From Natranaerobius trueperi (GTDB lineage Bacteria > Bacillota > Natranaerobiia > Natranaerobiales > Natranaerobiaceae): 64,000 nucleotides of DNA. A model generated the notes under the pieces. That model made no database searches. It saw only the letters and a list, made by a program, of their open reading frames with translations, and was not told the DNA's origin. Numbering within the stretch: position 1 is the first letter of the stretch; every line of letters starts with the position of its first letter. Shown here one piece after another: positions 34,837 to 44,765 of the stretch. The DNA lies in contig NZ_NIQC01000012.1 of the NCBI RefSeq assembly GCF_002216005.1, positions 1 to 64,000 on the forward strand, given 5' to 3'. The position numbers and the translations under genes were made by a program.

Positions 34837-35748
34837 TTAACTGTCGTTTATTATCTGATAATATAATCCATATAATGCAGCATCATTCCCAAATTCAGAT
34901 AGTACAACCCGCTCCTCTGAAAAATCAGTAGAATTTTGCATAAATAAATTTAACCATTTTCTTACAGGAGGTAATAATGTGTAACCGCCTCGTGCTACAC
35001 CACCACCTAAAACTACTTTTTCAAATTCTAATACATGAAACATAGTTGATAGAGCATATCCAAGATAATAAGCCGAATTGTCTATTACTTTTTCAGCTTC
35101 TTCTTCGCCTTTCTTAGCTCTTTCAATAACATCTTTAGCAGTAACATTTGAATTCAGTTTTTGTTTACCATAGTATTCAATAGCAGTTCCTGAACTTTCT
35201 GTCTCCAAGCAACCAGTTTTCCCGCAGTTACACTGTCTTCCTGACTTAAGTTTTACAGTAATATGTCCTATTTCACCAGATAAACCTGATACTCCCCGGT
35301 GGACTCTTTCATTAATTATCACACCTCCACCTACTCCTGTTCCTAAAGTTATAATTAAAGCATCTTTTGTTTCTTTTGCTGCTCCAAAATGAAATTCACC
35401 TAAGGCAGCAGCGTTTGCATCATTTTCGATTTTAACTGGTATTTTAAAGACTTCTTTTAAGTGTTTTTTTAAAAAAACATTCTCTAATCCTAAGTTTACT
35501 ATTTTAGGGATCCTTTCACCATCTTCAGGAACATAACCTGGAATTCCAAGTCCAATTCCTTTTATAAAATTTATGGATATGTTGATCTTTCTCAAAAGAT
35601 TTTCTGTAGCAATGTTTATAGTATCTATTAAATCTGATTCATTATGTATATCTACAGTGGAAACAACTGTCCTCTCTACAATCTCTCCCTTATAATTTGA
35701 AATCCCACCCTTTAAAGTAGTACCCCCTAAATCAAAAGTTATATACAT
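34837..35748 (-). CDS. glk: ROK-family glucokinase
   Basis: A 303-residue ROK kinase. It has FDLGGTTLKGGISNYKG (ATP phosphate loop), GIGLGIPGYV, KIENDANAAALGEFHFGAA with the catalytic Asp, LGTGVGGGVIINE, SGLSGEIGHITV and the zinc site CNCGKTGCLE. With pfkA and pgi downstream, glucose is the likely substrate. The ATG has a GAGGAGG upstream. First gene of the operon. Confidence 0.93.
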   Translation of the reverse strand: MYITFDLGGTTLKGGISNYKGEIVERTVVSTVDIHNESDLIDTINIATENLLRKINISINFIKGIGLGIPGYVPEDGERIPKIVNLGLENVFLKKHLKEVFKIPVKIENDANAAALGEFHFGAAKETKDALIITLGTGVGGGVIINERVHRGVSGLSGEIGHITVKLKSGRQCNCGKTGCLETESSGTAIEYYGKQKLNSNVTAKDVIERAKKGEEEAEKVIDNSAYYLGYALSTMFHVLEFEKVVLGGGVARGGYTLLPPVRKWLNLFMQNSTDFSEERVVLSEFGNDAALYGLYYQIINDS

Positions 35749-36180
35749 ACAAACGTCCTCCTCAAATATTATGTCATCAAAGACGAGGGGGTTGATTTAT
35801 CCCACGGGTCAATCCTTCTGATGAAATATTTTTCGATTTTACTTAGTTATATTCCTGCTTTTGTTTTTATTTATTTTCTCCACTATTTCAAAACATATTT
35901 TAATAATAAAGAGAGAGATAATGACCTCTCTCTGATTGAACTTCGCTTGTAATACGACCAAATTATTAATATTCTAGAAAATTTGATTAATAATAGGGTT
36001 AATGTATAATTGTACATACTTTGTATATTATAATTTCTAGATAGTAAACTATTTTCCTTGATTTGTTAATGTGTAATTTATAAACTTTAACTCTTATTAT
36101 AATTACGAATATATGTACTTCTTTTTCAAAATCATATATAATATAGACTAAATCAGTATTATAAAGGATAGGTGTTATGT
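35749..36180. other. Intergenic region between divergent glk and NMO-like gene
   Basis: About 430 nt, strongly AT-rich, without a convincing gene. It must hold the divergent promoters of glk and the nitronate-monooxygenase-like gene. A hairpin AGAGAGAG/CTCTCTCT (35910-35933) with a 7-8-nt loop is the only clear structure. A short dyad GGTTGA...TCAATCC lies near 35790-35815. No riboswitch or tRNA-like fold was recognised. Confidence 0.5.
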
Positions 36181-37263
36181 ATGTCATTATCAAAATTAAA
36201 AATCGCAGATTTAGAAGCAAAACTCCCTATAGTACAAGGAGCAATGGGAGTAGGTATTTCACTTTCTAATTTAGCCTCAACAGTTGCAAATGCAGGTGCT
36301 GTTGGTATGATTGCAGGAGTACAAATTGGTTATTCCGAGCCTGACTTTGAAGAAAACCCAAAAGAAGCCAATATTAGAGCTTTAAAAAAGCATATAAGGA
36401 AGGCTAAGTCCCTTAGCCCTGAGGGGGTAATTGGAGTCAATTTACTTACTGCAATAAATAACTATGCAGACATGGTAAGAGCTTCAGTAGAAGAAAAAGT
36501 AGACCTAATTGTTTCAGGAGCTGGCTTTCCGAAAAACTTACCAGATCTTGTAAAAGGTTCAGACACCAAGATTGCTCCTATAGTTTCCTCTGGTAAAGGA
36601 GCTCAACTTATTTCAAAAATTTGGGACAGACGCTATAATAGAGTGCCAGATATGGTAATAATAGAAGGACCTGAAGCCGGAGGACATTTAGGATTTACAG
36701 TCGAAGACCTTAAAAATCCTCCAAGCTTAGAAAATCTTGTACCAGAGACTATTGAAAATTTAGCACCCTTTGAAGAAAAGTATAATAAAAAAATACCAGT
36801 TGTTGCTGCAGGAGGGATTTATAATGGTAAAGATATTAAAAAATATTTAGAACTTGGTGCTTCAGGTGTACAGATGGCTACTAGGTTTGTAACTACTAAA
36901 GAATGTGATGCATCTGAAGAGTTTAAAAAAACATATGTTAATTCAGCTAAAGAAGATATACAACTAGTAAAAAGTCCTGTCGGAATGCCCGGACGAGCAA
37001 TTAATAATCAGTTTATTAATAAACTAAAAGAAGAGGACATACCCATAAATAAATGTTACAATTGTCTTCGGCCGTGTGATCCTTCTAGTAGTTCTTACTG
37101 TATTTCAGATGCTCTAGTCAACTCTTGTATTGGAGATGTAGATAATGGCCTTATTTTCTGTGGTACTAATGCTTACAGAGCTGAGAAAATAACAACAGTC
37201 AAAGACGTTATTAACGAATTAGTAGCAGAGGCTACAAACTATAATAATGTCGTATCAAATTAA
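36181..37263 (+). CDS. Nitronate monooxygenase / FabK-like flavoprotein
   Basis: A 360-residue FMN-dependent TIM barrel. It has PIVQGAMGVGISLSNLAS, GVIGVNLLTA, PIVSSGKGAQLISK, IIEGPEAGGHLG with the active-site His, PVVAAGGIYNGKDIKKYLEL and GASGVQMATRFVTTKE. A cysteine-rich tail (CYNCLRPCDP, then YCISDAL and SCIGDVDNG) is typical of a clostridial subgroup. It could be a nitronate oxidase or an enoyl-ACP reductase-like enzyme; the barrel alone cannot decide. ATG at 36181 is in frame after AAAGGATAGGTG. Ends at its own terminator. Confidence 0.82.
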   Translation: MSLSKLKIADLEAKLPIVQGAMGVGISLSNLASTVANAGAVGMIAGVQIGYSEPDFEENPKEANIRALKKHIRKAKSLSPEGVIGVNLLTAINNYADMVRASVEEKVDLIVSGAGFPKNLPDLVKGSDTKIAPIVSSGKGAQLISKIWDRRYNRVPDMVIIEGPEAGGHLGFTVEDLKNPPSLENLVPETIENLAPFEEKYNKKIPVVAAGGIYNGKDIKKYLELGASGVQMATRFVTTKECDASEEFKKTYVNSAKEDIQLVKSPVGMPGRAINNQFINKLKEEDIPINKCYNCLRPCDPSSSSYCISDALVNSCIGDVDNGLIFCGTNAYRAEKITTVKDVINELVAEATNYNNVVSN

Positions 37264-37269
37264 CTATTA

Positions 37270-37290
37270 AACCTGCCTACATGGCAGGTT
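37270..37290 (+). terminator. Terminator of the NMO-like gene
   Basis: AACCTGCC-TACAT-GGCAGGTT followed by TTTCTATAAT, 7 nt after the stop. Confidence 0.92.
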
Positions 37291-37338
37291 TTTCTATAAT
37301 TTCAATCGTATTAGAGTTAAACTGGAGGTGTGAACTTT

Positions 37339-37770
37339 ATGACTAATATGCCTAAAAGAACATTAGTTAAGACTGGATTAGATATTAGTCTTTTTAGTCT
37401 TGGCGGAGAAGGAAATGTACAAAATGTAAACAACCCAAAACATGCAATATATTATCAATAATGCAATTAATTTAGGAGTTAACTATATTGATACAGCTCC
37501 TTCATATGGAAATGGTGGAAGTGAAGAAAATATTGGTGAAGTAATGAAAGAAAGAAGAACTGAGGTTACATTAGCTACAAAATCTAAAGAAAGAACATAT
37601 GACGGTACTATGCGTTCTTTTGAAGATAGTTTAGAAAGACTTAAAACTGACTTTATAGACATATATCTAGTTCATTCATGATATCAAAGAAATAAGTGAT
37701 CTAAGACAAGTTTTTTCGTCTAATGGAGCAACTAAAGCTTTTAGAAGAACTTAGGAAGAACTTTGGTTTT
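37339..37770 (+). pseudogene. Truncated, frameshifted aldo/keto reductase
   Basis: ATG at 37339 with GGAGGTG upstream begins MPKRTLVKTGLDISLFSLGG, and the frame breaks near 37440. It resumes as INNAINLGVNYIDTAPSYGN (catalytic Asp and Tyr), then EVTLATKSKERTYDG and FIDIYLVHS, breaks again near 37680, and fades out after DIKEISDLRQVFSSNGATKA. The final two thirds of an aldo/keto reductase and any Fe-S tail are missing. Confidence 0.88.
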
Positions 37771-37790
37771 TAGTGTGGTTCCATAAAAAT

Positions 37791-37811
37791 GGCGGGGTCT
37801 AAGACCCCGCC
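37791..37811 (-). terminator. Terminator downstream of tRNA-Ala
   Basis: GGCGGGGTC-TAA-GACCCCGCC, a very stable 9-bp stem, followed on the minus strand by ATTTTTATGG. It lies 16 nt beyond the CCA end of tRNA-Ala. Confidence 0.88.
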
Positions 37812-37826
37812 AAATCAATATTTTAA

Positions 37827-37902
37827 TGGTGGAGCATATCGGACTTGAACCGATGACCTCTTGACTGCCAGTCAAGCGCTCTCCCAACTGAGCTAATGCC
37901 CC
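37827..37902 (-). tRNA. tRNA-Ala (anticodon GGC)
   Basis: A complete 76-nt cloverleaf on the minus strand. The acceptor GGGGCAT pairs with ATGCTCC (one G-U), D arm TTAGCTCAGTTGG, anticodon stem CTTGA/TCAAG with loop CTGGCAG (anticodon GGC), T arm GGTTCAAGTCC. CCA is encoded. Confidence 0.96.
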
Positions 37903-37962
37903 TCGTAATTACAATAAATAATATACCATAGATTTATAATATTATCAAGGATAATATTTAAT

Positions 37963-38307
37963 TTAACTGGCTTCATTAAGTGCTTCTTCTATTGCTTCAA
38001 TCAAAGCTTCACTAGTTTTAGTTGCCCCACCTACAACATCTACACCTTCTACCCCTTGTTCTTCAATTACTTCTTTTGGAATACGTTCAAAAGCTGGATC
38101 AGATATCCCCTCACTTTCTTCGTGATCGATAATTTCTATATCAGTTATTTCACCGTCTATAATGGTTACTTCCACATAAATATTTCCTCCATATCCTTCT
38201 GCTGATGTTTCGTATGTACCATCTTTATATCCCTCATCTAGCGCATCATAGCCACAACTACTTAAACACATTATTAAAACTAGTAATAGACACATTACTG
38301 ATGACAT
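37963..38307 (-). CDS. FMN-binding domain lipoprotein (1)
   Basis: A 114-residue exported protein. The signal segment MSSVMCLLLVLIMCLSSC ends in a lipobox. The FMN_bind domain runs YKDGTYETSAEGYGGNIYVE, then IIDGEITDIEIIDHEESEG and VEGVDVVGGATKTSEALIEA; the threonine of GGAT matches the site of covalent flavin attachment in RnfG/NqrC-like domains. It is highly acidic. It is a paralogue of the gene at 38409-38762, and the two are tandem. Likely an extracytoplasmic electron carrier (inference). Confidence 0.88.
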   Translation of the reverse strand: MSSVMCLLLVLIMCLSSCGYDALDEGYKDGTYETSAEGYGGNIYVEVTIIDGEITDIEIIDHEESEGISDPAFERIPKEVIEEQGVEGVDVVGGATKTSEALIEAIEEALNEAS

Positions 38308-38370
38308 TAAATCGCCCCCTCATAATATGACATCAGTTAGTATTCCCTAATTTTTTTATTGTTATTAAAA

Positions 38371-38401
38371 AAGACATCGAAAAATAATTTTTCGATGTCT
38401 T
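38371..38401 (-). terminator. Terminator between the two FMN-binding lipoprotein genes
   Basis: AAGACATCGAAAA/TTTTCGATGTCTT, 13-bp stem with a 5-nt loop, followed on the minus strand by TTTTTAATAAC. It lies 8 nt past the upstream gene's stop. Confidence 0.9.
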
Positions 38402-38408
38402 ATAATAA

Positions 38409-38762
38409 CTATGCTTCATCTAAAGCAGTTTCAATAGCCTCAAGGAGGGCTTCACTTGTAGCTGTCGCACCGGAAATGGTATCTACATCTTCAGTCCCCT
38501 GATTTTCAATAACTTCTTCAAGAATACTTTCAAATGCAGGATCTGCGATTCCTTCAGTTTCTTGTTCTTCTAATATTTCGATATCAGCAATCTCACCATC
38601 TTCGATTAGCACTTCTAATGTAATGTCGCCCTCATGTCCACTAGCAGTAGCATCATAGGATCCATCAGCAAATTCTCCAACCTTTTCACCATCGGCTTCT
38701 GCACCACATCCTACCATAACTAGCATAGCTCCTAGTACAGTGATAAGTAGTATCTTTTTCAT
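38409..38762 (-). CDS. FMN-binding domain lipoprotein (2)
   Basis: A 117-residue protein. The signal peptide MKKILLITVLGAMLVMVGC has a clear lipobox (VMVGC). The FMN_bind domain has FADGSYDATASGHEGDITLE, IEDGEIADIEILEEQETEG and DVDTISGATATSEALLEAIE, with the SGAT flavin-attachment motif. ATG at 38762 follows AGGGAGGGGAGAACA; an open extension further upstream has no Shine-Dalgarno. About 60% of the positions match its neighbour, so a tandem duplication is likely. Confidence 0.9.
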   Translation of the reverse strand: MKKILLITVLGAMLVMVGCGAEADGEKVGEFADGSYDATASGHEGDITLEVLIEDGEIADIEILEEQETEGIADPAFESILEEVIENQGTEDVDTISGATATSEALLEAIETALDEA

Positions 38763-38845
38763 TGTTCTCCCCTCCCTTCTCGCAGCATGTTTCAAAATAC
38801 CTATACAATATAACATTTTACTTTTAGTTAGTAAACACACTAAAA

Positions 38846-39580
38846 TTAAATTTTCACATTAATGTTTGGTAACTCATCGGTAGATGTATTTTGAGTAATA
38901 TACCAAGAACCATCACTATTTAGTACTGCTAAAAACACTTTTGAGATATCAGTTACACCATATACTTCTAATTCTGTTTTTAACCAGTTTTCGCTTTTTC
39001 CTATTAGCTTCAAACTTTTGTCTTCTACAGTTCCATCTAGTACTATAACTAAAGGAAATCCACTATTAATTTTTGTAGATACCGTAGAAATATTAAGATC
39101 CTTTTTAGTAGTAGTATCAAATTGACACTTTTTTTTAACACTTAAGTTCCCAGTTGGTTCTAAAACTGCAGAATCAATTTCATTTAAATTAAATATACCT
39201 TGTTTTCTAAGCATTGGTAAAACATCATCAACTCTTAACATTAACTTTTTTAAGTTATCTTTCAGTATAACCCCTTCTTGTATTACTACAGTCGGAGAGA
39301 AAGTGACCATTCTGTTAAGCCAGGGGGAATGCATTATTCCAATATTAGTTAACCTTAATATCCCCCCTAACAAAATTATAGAAATTAATGTAGGGATATG
39401 TGGTATAGAAAGATCCGGTAAGTCAGCACCAGCTATGTTTCCTATGGTAATAGCAATAACAAAATCAAAAACAGATAATTCTCCCATTAATCTTCTACCA
39501 ATCAGAACCATAAATACCCACAGGAAGAAAACAGTTGTTATACTTCGGACTAATAACTGCCAAAGATCTCCTAGTTCCAA
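38846..39580 (-). CDS. DUF421 (YetF-like) membrane protein
   Basis: A 244-residue protein. Three N-terminal transmembrane helices carry the family stretch LIGRRLMGELSVFDFVIAIT, IGNIAGADLPD. The cytosolic domain has PTVVIQEGVILKDNLKKLML, VDDVLPMLRKQGIFNLNEID, AVLEPTGNLSV, as in YetF/YkjA/YrbG proteins. These are linked to spore or membrane functions in Bacillus, but the role is unclear. The start is TTG after GAGGGTAATCAA. It lies 5' of the FMN-binding genes and 3' of rnr. Confidence 0.88.
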   Translation of the reverse strand: MELGDLWQLLVRSITTVFFLWVFMVLIGRRLMGELSVFDFVIAITIGNIAGADLPDLSIPHIPTLISIILLGGILRLTNIGIMHSPWLNRMVTFSPTVVIQEGVILKDNLKKLMLRVDDVLPMLRKQGIFNLNEIDSAVLEPTGNLSVKKKCQFDTTTKKDLNISTVSTKINSGFPLVIVLDGTVEDKSLKLIGKSENWLKTELEVYGVTDISKVFLAVLNSDGSWYITQNTSTDELPNINVKI

Positions 39581-39610
39581 TTGATTACCCTCACTTCGTA
39601 ATAATTGTGA

Positions 39611-41740
39611 TTATTCAACTAATTCAAAGTCAATTTCTTGCTCTCTTTTTGATGCTTTAATTACTTTTACTTTCACCTCATCACCTATTCGAAAAGTCTT
39701 ACGTGTACGTTCTCCTATTAAAGCAAATTTTTCTTCATCAAAAAGGTAATAATCATCTACTAATGAACTTACATGAATTAATCCTTCTACAAGATTATCT
39801 AGTTCTACAAATAATCCAAATGACATTACGGAACTAATTATTCCATTGAATTCTTCACCTATGTAACGTTCCATATACTCAGCCATCTTGTAATCTACTG
39901 ATTCCCGTTCAGCCTCTGTTGCGTTTTGTTCTTTTAATGAAGTATGATAAGCTATTTCATCCATTTTTTTACTTAATTTTTTCTCTCGTGATTCCTTTAA
40001 CTCTTTTTTCGTAAGTTTTTCTCGCATCATACGATGAACTATAAGATCTGGATATCGTCTAATAGGTGAAGTGAAATGCGTATAATATTGAAAAGCTAAC
40101 CCAAAATGTCCTAAACTTTCAGCTGCATATCTAGCTTGTTTCATAGACCTTAACATCATTGTACTGATTGCACGTTCTTCTTTATTGCCTTTAGCTTCTT
40201 CTAATAGGTTTTGAAATTTCTTAGGATGTATTTCTTCTTCTTCCTTGATTTCTGGTAAAGTATATCCAAATTTTGATGCAAATTCACGGAAAGTACTTAC
40301 TTTTTCATCATCAGGTTGTTCATGAACACGGTATATAAATGGAGTGTTTTCATTACAGAAATGCTTAGCTACAACTCTATTAGCCAACAACATAAATTCT
40401 TCAATCAACTTTTCAGCTGATCCTCTACCACGTTTTTTAATGTCGACAGGTTTTCCTTCATCATCTAACTCAACCTGTGGTTCATCAAAATCAAAATCTA
40501 TCGCTCCTGCAGTAAACCTTCTTTCTCTTAGTTTTTCAGATAACTCTTTCATCTCAAATAACATCCAAGCTACATCTGCATATTTTTCTTTGAGCTCTGT
40601 GTCACCCACGTAAATCTGATTTACTTCTTGGTATGTCAAGCTATGATCACTTTGAATAACACTAGGAGTAAATCTATAATCAACTACTTCTCCATCTCCT
40701 GTAATTTCTATAATAGCACTCATAGTAAGTCGTTCTACATGAGAATTAAGACTACACAAGTTGTTAGAAAGTCTAGTAGGTAACATAGGTATCACCCTAT
40801 CAACTAAGTAAACACTTGTGCCCCGTTCTCTAGCCTCTTTATCTACAGGAGTTCCCTCTCTGACATAATGACTAACATCTGCTATGTGTACTCCAACTTC
40901 TACATTTCCATTATCTAGCTTTTCGAGTGAAACAGCATCATCTAAGTCTTTAGCGTCACCACCATCTATGGTCACTGTCAAAATACTTTGAAGTAGTTCT
41001 CGTCCTTCATAATCTTTTGAAGTTATTTCTTCAGACATTTCATTTACTTGATCTATCACTTCTTGTGGATACCCTTCATTTAAGTGATATTTATTAATGA
41101 TAGATTCTATATCAACACCAGGATCATCAGGATTACCTAAAACTTTTGAAATCTTACCTTCTGGACTTTTCCCCGGTGTATTAGGCCAACGAGTAATTTC
41201 AACAACTACCTTATCACCATTTCTAGCTCCTTTATCTTCATTATCATTGATAAAAATATCAGAAAAAAACTTATCTTCATCTGGGATGACAAAGCCAAAG
41301 TTTTTATTTTTATCATAAGAACCCACCATTTCTGATATTCCCCGGGAAATTATTCTTACTACTTCCCCTTCAGGCTTTTGGTTAAGTTTTTCTTCTTTAT
41401 GAACCCGGATCATAACTTGATCACCATGTAATGCACCATTTAAATTTTTAGGACTCAAGAAAACATCTGGATTACCCGGTTTATCAGGTAAGAAAAAGGC
41501 AAATCCTTTTGGATGTCCTTGTATAGTACCTATCTGTAAATTCATTCGCTCAGGTAGACCATAGTATCCATATCTAGTTTTTACTATTTGACCATCTTTA
41601 GTCATCTTTTTAATTATTTTTTTAAATCGCTTAACCTGTTGTGGTTTTTTAACCTTAAAAACATCCTTTAATTCTTCAAAGTTCATCGGTTTATAAGCAT
41701 CTTTCTCCATATATGAAATTATTTTTTCACGAAAATTCAT
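39611..41740 (-). CDS. rnr: Ribonuclease R
   Basis: A 709-residue RNase II/R-family 3'-5' exoribonuclease. Winged-helix start (PMNFEELKDVFKVKKPQQVK), two cold-shock domains (residues 65-215), the RNB catalytic core with TIDGGDAKDLDDAVSLEKLD (metal-binding Asp residues), RGTSVYLVDRVIPMLPTRLS, HFTSPIRRYPDLIVHRMM, and a C-terminal S1 domain (FNGIISSVMSFGLFVELDN). It degrades structured RNA and non-stop mRNAs with tmRNA-SmpB. ATG after GAGGTGGTTGA. The secG-esterase-rnr order resembles Bacillus secG-yvaK-rnr. Confidence 0.96.
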   Translation of the reverse strand: MNFREKIISYMEKDAYKPMNFEELKDVFKVKKPQQVKRFKKIIKKMTKDGQIVKTRYGYYGLPERMNLQIGTIQGHPKGFAFFLPDKPGNPDVFLSPKNLNGALHGDQVMIRVHKEEKLNQKPEGEVVRIISRGISEMVGSYDKNKNFGFVIPDEDKFFSDIFINDNEDKGARNGDKVVVEITRWPNTPGKSPEGKISKVLGNPDDPGVDIESIINKYHLNEGYPQEVIDQVNEMSEEITSKDYEGRELLQSILTVTIDGGDAKDLDDAVSLEKLDNGNVEVGVHIADVSHYVREGTPVDKEARERGTSVYLVDRVIPMLPTRLSNNLCSLNSHVERLTMSAIIEITGDGEVVDYRFTPSVIQSDHSLTYQEVNQIYVGDTELKEKYADVAWMLFEMKELSEKLRERRFTAGAIDFDFDEPQVELDDEGKPVDIKKRGRGSAEKLIEEFMLLANRVVAKHFCNENTPFIYRVHEQPDDEKVSTFREFASKFGYTLPEIKEEEEIHPKKFQNLLEEAKGNKEERAISTMMLRSMKQARYAAESLGHFGLAFQYYTHFTSPIRRYPDLIVHRMMREKLTKKELKESREKKLSKKMDEIAYHTSLKEQNATEAERESVDYKMAEYMERYIGEEFNGIISSVMSFGLFVELDNLVEGLIHVSSLVDDYYLFDEEKFALIGERTRKTFRIGDEVKVKVIKASKREQEIDFELVE

Positions 41741-41812
41741 TCAACCACCTCATAATTTTGTTATATTAGCTTAAAAAGGGTATTTTTTTAATTTTCCCAA
41801 ATTGTTAACTTT

Positions 41813-42574
41813 TTAATCTAAATTTGACCCTTTCAAAAAAGTACTGATTTTCTCAAACATCAAATCACGCTCTACATCAAGTGTTACAATATGTTTAGAT
41901 TTTTCTAGTTCAAGTAGTTTTTTATCTTCCACTTTTAAATTTTCGAATATATATTGTCCACTCTCTTTTTTAACTGTACCATCTTTCATTCCTTGTACCA
42001 CAAGAGTAGGTACTTCAATCTTATTAATAGAAACTAAAAATTCATGACGTAATTTTAGTAACTCAACAACACCTGAAACTGGAGTCTTATCATAGCCAGT
42101 TGGAGTTATTGAATAAGATTTTGAATCCACCTTCTCTACATATGGTTTCACATACTTTAAAAATTTAGCAAAGTAAGCCATTCGGTTACTTAAATAAATT
42201 GGTGTACCCATTAATACAAGTCCTTTTACTCTACTTTTATTTTCTTTAGCTATTATTCCTGAAATAAGGCCACCCATTGAAAGTCCCATAACAATAACCT
42301 TATTACAATGTCTTAATTGTTTCAGACCTTTTCTTGCAGAATTTAATATCTGGTCTTTAGTAGTAACTGCTAAGTCTTCAGGTGTTGTTCCATGACCACT
42401 TAAAAGCGGAGCATAAACAGAATAACCATTGTTATTTAAAAATTTACCCAAAGGTTCTAGCTCCCCTGGTGTACCAGTAAACCCATGTACTAATAAACAA
42501 CCTATGTTATCTCCTCCAGGCAGGTAGAAGGCCTCTTCAGTTCGTTTATTAATTTTAATCGGAGACACCCCCAA
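41813..42574 (-). CDS. Alpha/beta hydrolase, carboxylesterase (YvaK/Est30-like)
   Basis: A 253-residue esterase. It has LLVHGFTGTPGELEPLG (oxyanion loop), nucleophile motif GLSMGGLISG, the Asp region VVQGMKDGTVKKESG and the His in KSKHIVTLDVERD. This is the Est30/YvaK monoacylglycerol-esterase pattern. The start is TTG, preceded by AAAGGAAAAGT. It lies between hppA and rnr; in Bacillus yvaK lies between secG and rnr, so hppA has been inserted into an otherwise conserved order. Confidence 0.9.
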   Translation of the reverse strand: MGVSPIKINKRTEEAFYLPGGDNIGCLLVHGFTGTPGELEPLGKFLNNNGYSVYAPLLSGHGTTPEDLAVTTKDQILNSARKGLKQLRHCNKVIVMGLSMGGLISGIIAKENKSRVKGLVLMGTPIYLSNRMAYFAKFLKYVKPYVEKVDSKSYSITPTGYDKTPVSGVVELLKLRHEFLVSINKIEVPTLVVQGMKDGTVKKESGQYIFENLKVEDKKLLELEKSKHIVTLDVERDLMFEKISTFLKGSNLD

Positions 42575-42644
42575 ACTTTTCCTTTAATTTTATCATAAAT
42601 TAGGTCAAGTAGTAATATTTTCCTAATAAAAGTAGTATTAAAAA

Positions 42645-42676
42645 ACCGGGCCACCCAGTTATAGGGTTGACCCGGT
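42645..42676 (-). terminator. Terminator of hppA
   Basis: Minus strand ACCGGGTCAACCC pairs with GGGTGGCCCGGT (one bulge) around a short loop, followed by TTTTTTAATAC, 18 nt past the hppA stop. Confidence 0.9.
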
Positions 42677-42693
42677 ACACTGATTATATGTGT

Positions 42694-44652
42694 TTAAAGG
42701 AATAATGGAGCAAAAACTAAGGACACAACAGTCATAAGCTTAATTAAAATGTTAATACTTGGACCAGAGGTATCCTTAAAAGGATCTCCTACAGTGTCTC
42801 CAACTACTGAAGCAGCATGGGTTTCTGTACCTTTGCCACCATGATTACCAGCTTCAATATATTTCTTAGCGTTATCCCAAGCACCTCCGGCATTAGACAT
42901 AAAGATAGCCATCATAACACCTGAAGCTAAGGCACCTGCTAATAGCCCACCTAAAGCATCTTTTCCTAAAAATAAACCGATCGCAAGAGGTGCTACAACT
43001 GCTAGTAACCCTGGAATAATCATTTGTTTAAGCGCAGCTCCGGTACTAATATCAACACATCTCGCGTAATCAGGTTTTTCACTCTCGTCCATTATACCTG
43101 GTTTTTCTTTAATTTGACGTCTTACTTCTTCAATCATTTGGTTTGCTGCTTGACCAACAGCATCCATTGTTAATGCTGAGAATAAGAAAGGTAACATTCC
43201 ACCGATTAATACACCAATTATAACAGGCGCTGTTGATAAGTCAATTCCGTCCTGAATGTCTGCAGCTTCTGTATAAGCACTAAATAAAGCTAATGCTGTA
43301 AGGGCTGCTGATCCAATTGCAAACCCTTTTCCAATAGCAGCTGTAGTGTTTCCAACTGCATCTAATTCATCTGTTATATCACGTACTTCTGATTCTAAAT
43401 CAGCCATTTCAGCAATACCACCTGCATTATCTGCTACAGGTCCGTAAGCATCAACTGCAATAGTCATACCAGCAGTAGCTAGCATACCAACTGCAGCGAT
43501 TGCAATTCCATAAAGTCCTGCAACTTCATGAGCAATGAAAATGGCAACAGTGATAACAATAATCGGTAAGAAAGTACTTCTCATTCCTACACCGATACCA
43601 CTGATGATATTTGTTGCCGCTCCTGTTTCAGATGCATTAGCAATACTCTTAACTGGATTATGATGCTCAGAAGTATAATATTCAGTAATTCTACCAATTA
43701 AAATTCCAGCTACCAATCCTGCTAATACAGCAAAAAATGGTCCAAGCTCACCAAGTAATGAATTCGTTAATATATAAGATGCAATAACTACTACTAAAGC
43801 ACTAACTATTGTCCCTTTTTCTAAAGCGGAAGCTAACTTATCTCCATCTTCACCAACTCTTACAAAGAAGAAACCAATAATTGATGCTATAACTCCTACT
43901 GAACCAATAGCTATTGGTAATACAACACCTTCAGTTCCGTATTGTGTTAACCCTATAGTCATTGCCGCAATGATTGATCCAACAAAAGATTCAAATAAGT
44001 CTGCTCCCATTCCTGCAACGTCACCAACATTGTCACCAACATTGTCTGCTATTGCTGCTGGGTTTCTAGGGTCGTCTTCAGGAATTCCAGCTTCTACTTT
44101 ACCAACCAAGTCAGCTCCAACATCTGCAGCTTTGGTGTAAATACCGCCACCAACACGAGCAAATAGAGCAATAGAACTAGCTCCTAATGCGAATCCATTA
44201 ACAATTTCAGGGTCTTCATAAATTATGTATAAAACCCCAATTCCCAAAATACCTAAACCTACAACTGACATTCCCATAACTGCTCCACCGGAAAATGCAG
44301 TACGTAATGCTTGACTAATTCCTATTCTTGCGTCATTCGCTGTTCTTACATTAGCTTTAGTGGCTACACTCATACCGATAAATCCAGCTGTTCCAGAAAA
44401 AAGTGCTCCAACTAAAAACGAAATCGCTGTAGGAAAATCAATTAAAAAACCAATGACAAAGAATAATACGATAACAAAAACAGCTAAACTACGATATTCC
44501 CTACGTAAAAATGCACTTGCACCTTCTTGAATTGCACCTGCAAGCTCTTTCATTCTGTCTGTACCTTCATCACGCTTGGTCACTTGGCCAATTAAGTAAA
44601 ATGCAAACAGTAAGCCAATAATTCCTGCAATTGGTGCTACTATTACGCTCAT
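42694..44652 (-). CDS. hppA: Membrane-bound ion-translocating pyrophosphatase, K+-dependent type
   Basis: A 652-residue protein with about 15-16 transmembrane segments. The PPi-binding signature [20 protein letters not shown] is followed by [36 protein letters not shown] and the C-terminal [20 protein letters not shown] are also present. [18 protein letters not shown] has Ala where K+-independent enzymes have Lys, so K+ activation is expected. Whether it pumps H+ or Na+ cannot be settled by eye. It recovers energy from PPi made by biosynthesis. Confidence 0.96.
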   Translation of the reverse strand: MSVIVAPIAGIIGLLFAFYLIGQVTKRDEGTDRMKELAGAIQEGASAFLRREYRSLAVFVIVLFFVIGFLIDFPTAISFLVGALFSGTAGFIGMSVATKANVRTANDARIGISQALRTAFSGGAVMGMSVVGLGILGIGVLYIIYEDPEIVNGFALGASSIALFARVGGGIYTKAADVGADLVGKVEAGIPEDDPRNPAAIADNVGDNVGDVAGMGADLFESFVGSIIAAMTIGLTQYGTEGVVLPIAIGSVGVIASIIGFFFVRVGEDGDKLASALEKGTIVSALVVVIASYILTNSLLGELGPFFAVLAGLVAGILIGRITEYYTSEHHNPVKSIANASETGAATNIISGIGVGMRSTFLPIIVITVAIFIAHEVAGLYGIAIAAVGMLATAGMTIAVDAYGPVADNAGGIAEMADLESEVRDITDELDAVGNTTAAIGKGFAIGSAALTALALFSAYTEAADIQDGIDLSTAPVIIGVLIGGMLPFLFSALTMDAVGQAANQMIEEVRRQIKEKPGIMDESEKPDYARCVDISTGAALKQMIIPGLLAVVAPLAIGLFLGKDALGGLLAGALASGVMMAIFMSNAGGAWDNAKKYIEAGNHGGKGTETHAASVVGDTVGDPFKDTSGPSINILIKLMTVVSLVFAPLFL

Positions 44653-44765
44653 TAATTATCCCCCTTCTCTATTATAATTTTGTCCATGAAACTACCTCAA
44701 CCAGAAGGTTGAGGCATAAAGAGATTTTACCAGAAAAACTCCCTGGTTTTAAATATTATGCTTAA

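Noticed and set aside
36001-36220. Minus-strand 73-codon frame upstream of the NMO-like gene
   Set aside because: Low-complexity AT-rich sequence without a ribosome binding site, overlapping the start of a well-supported plus-strand gene.
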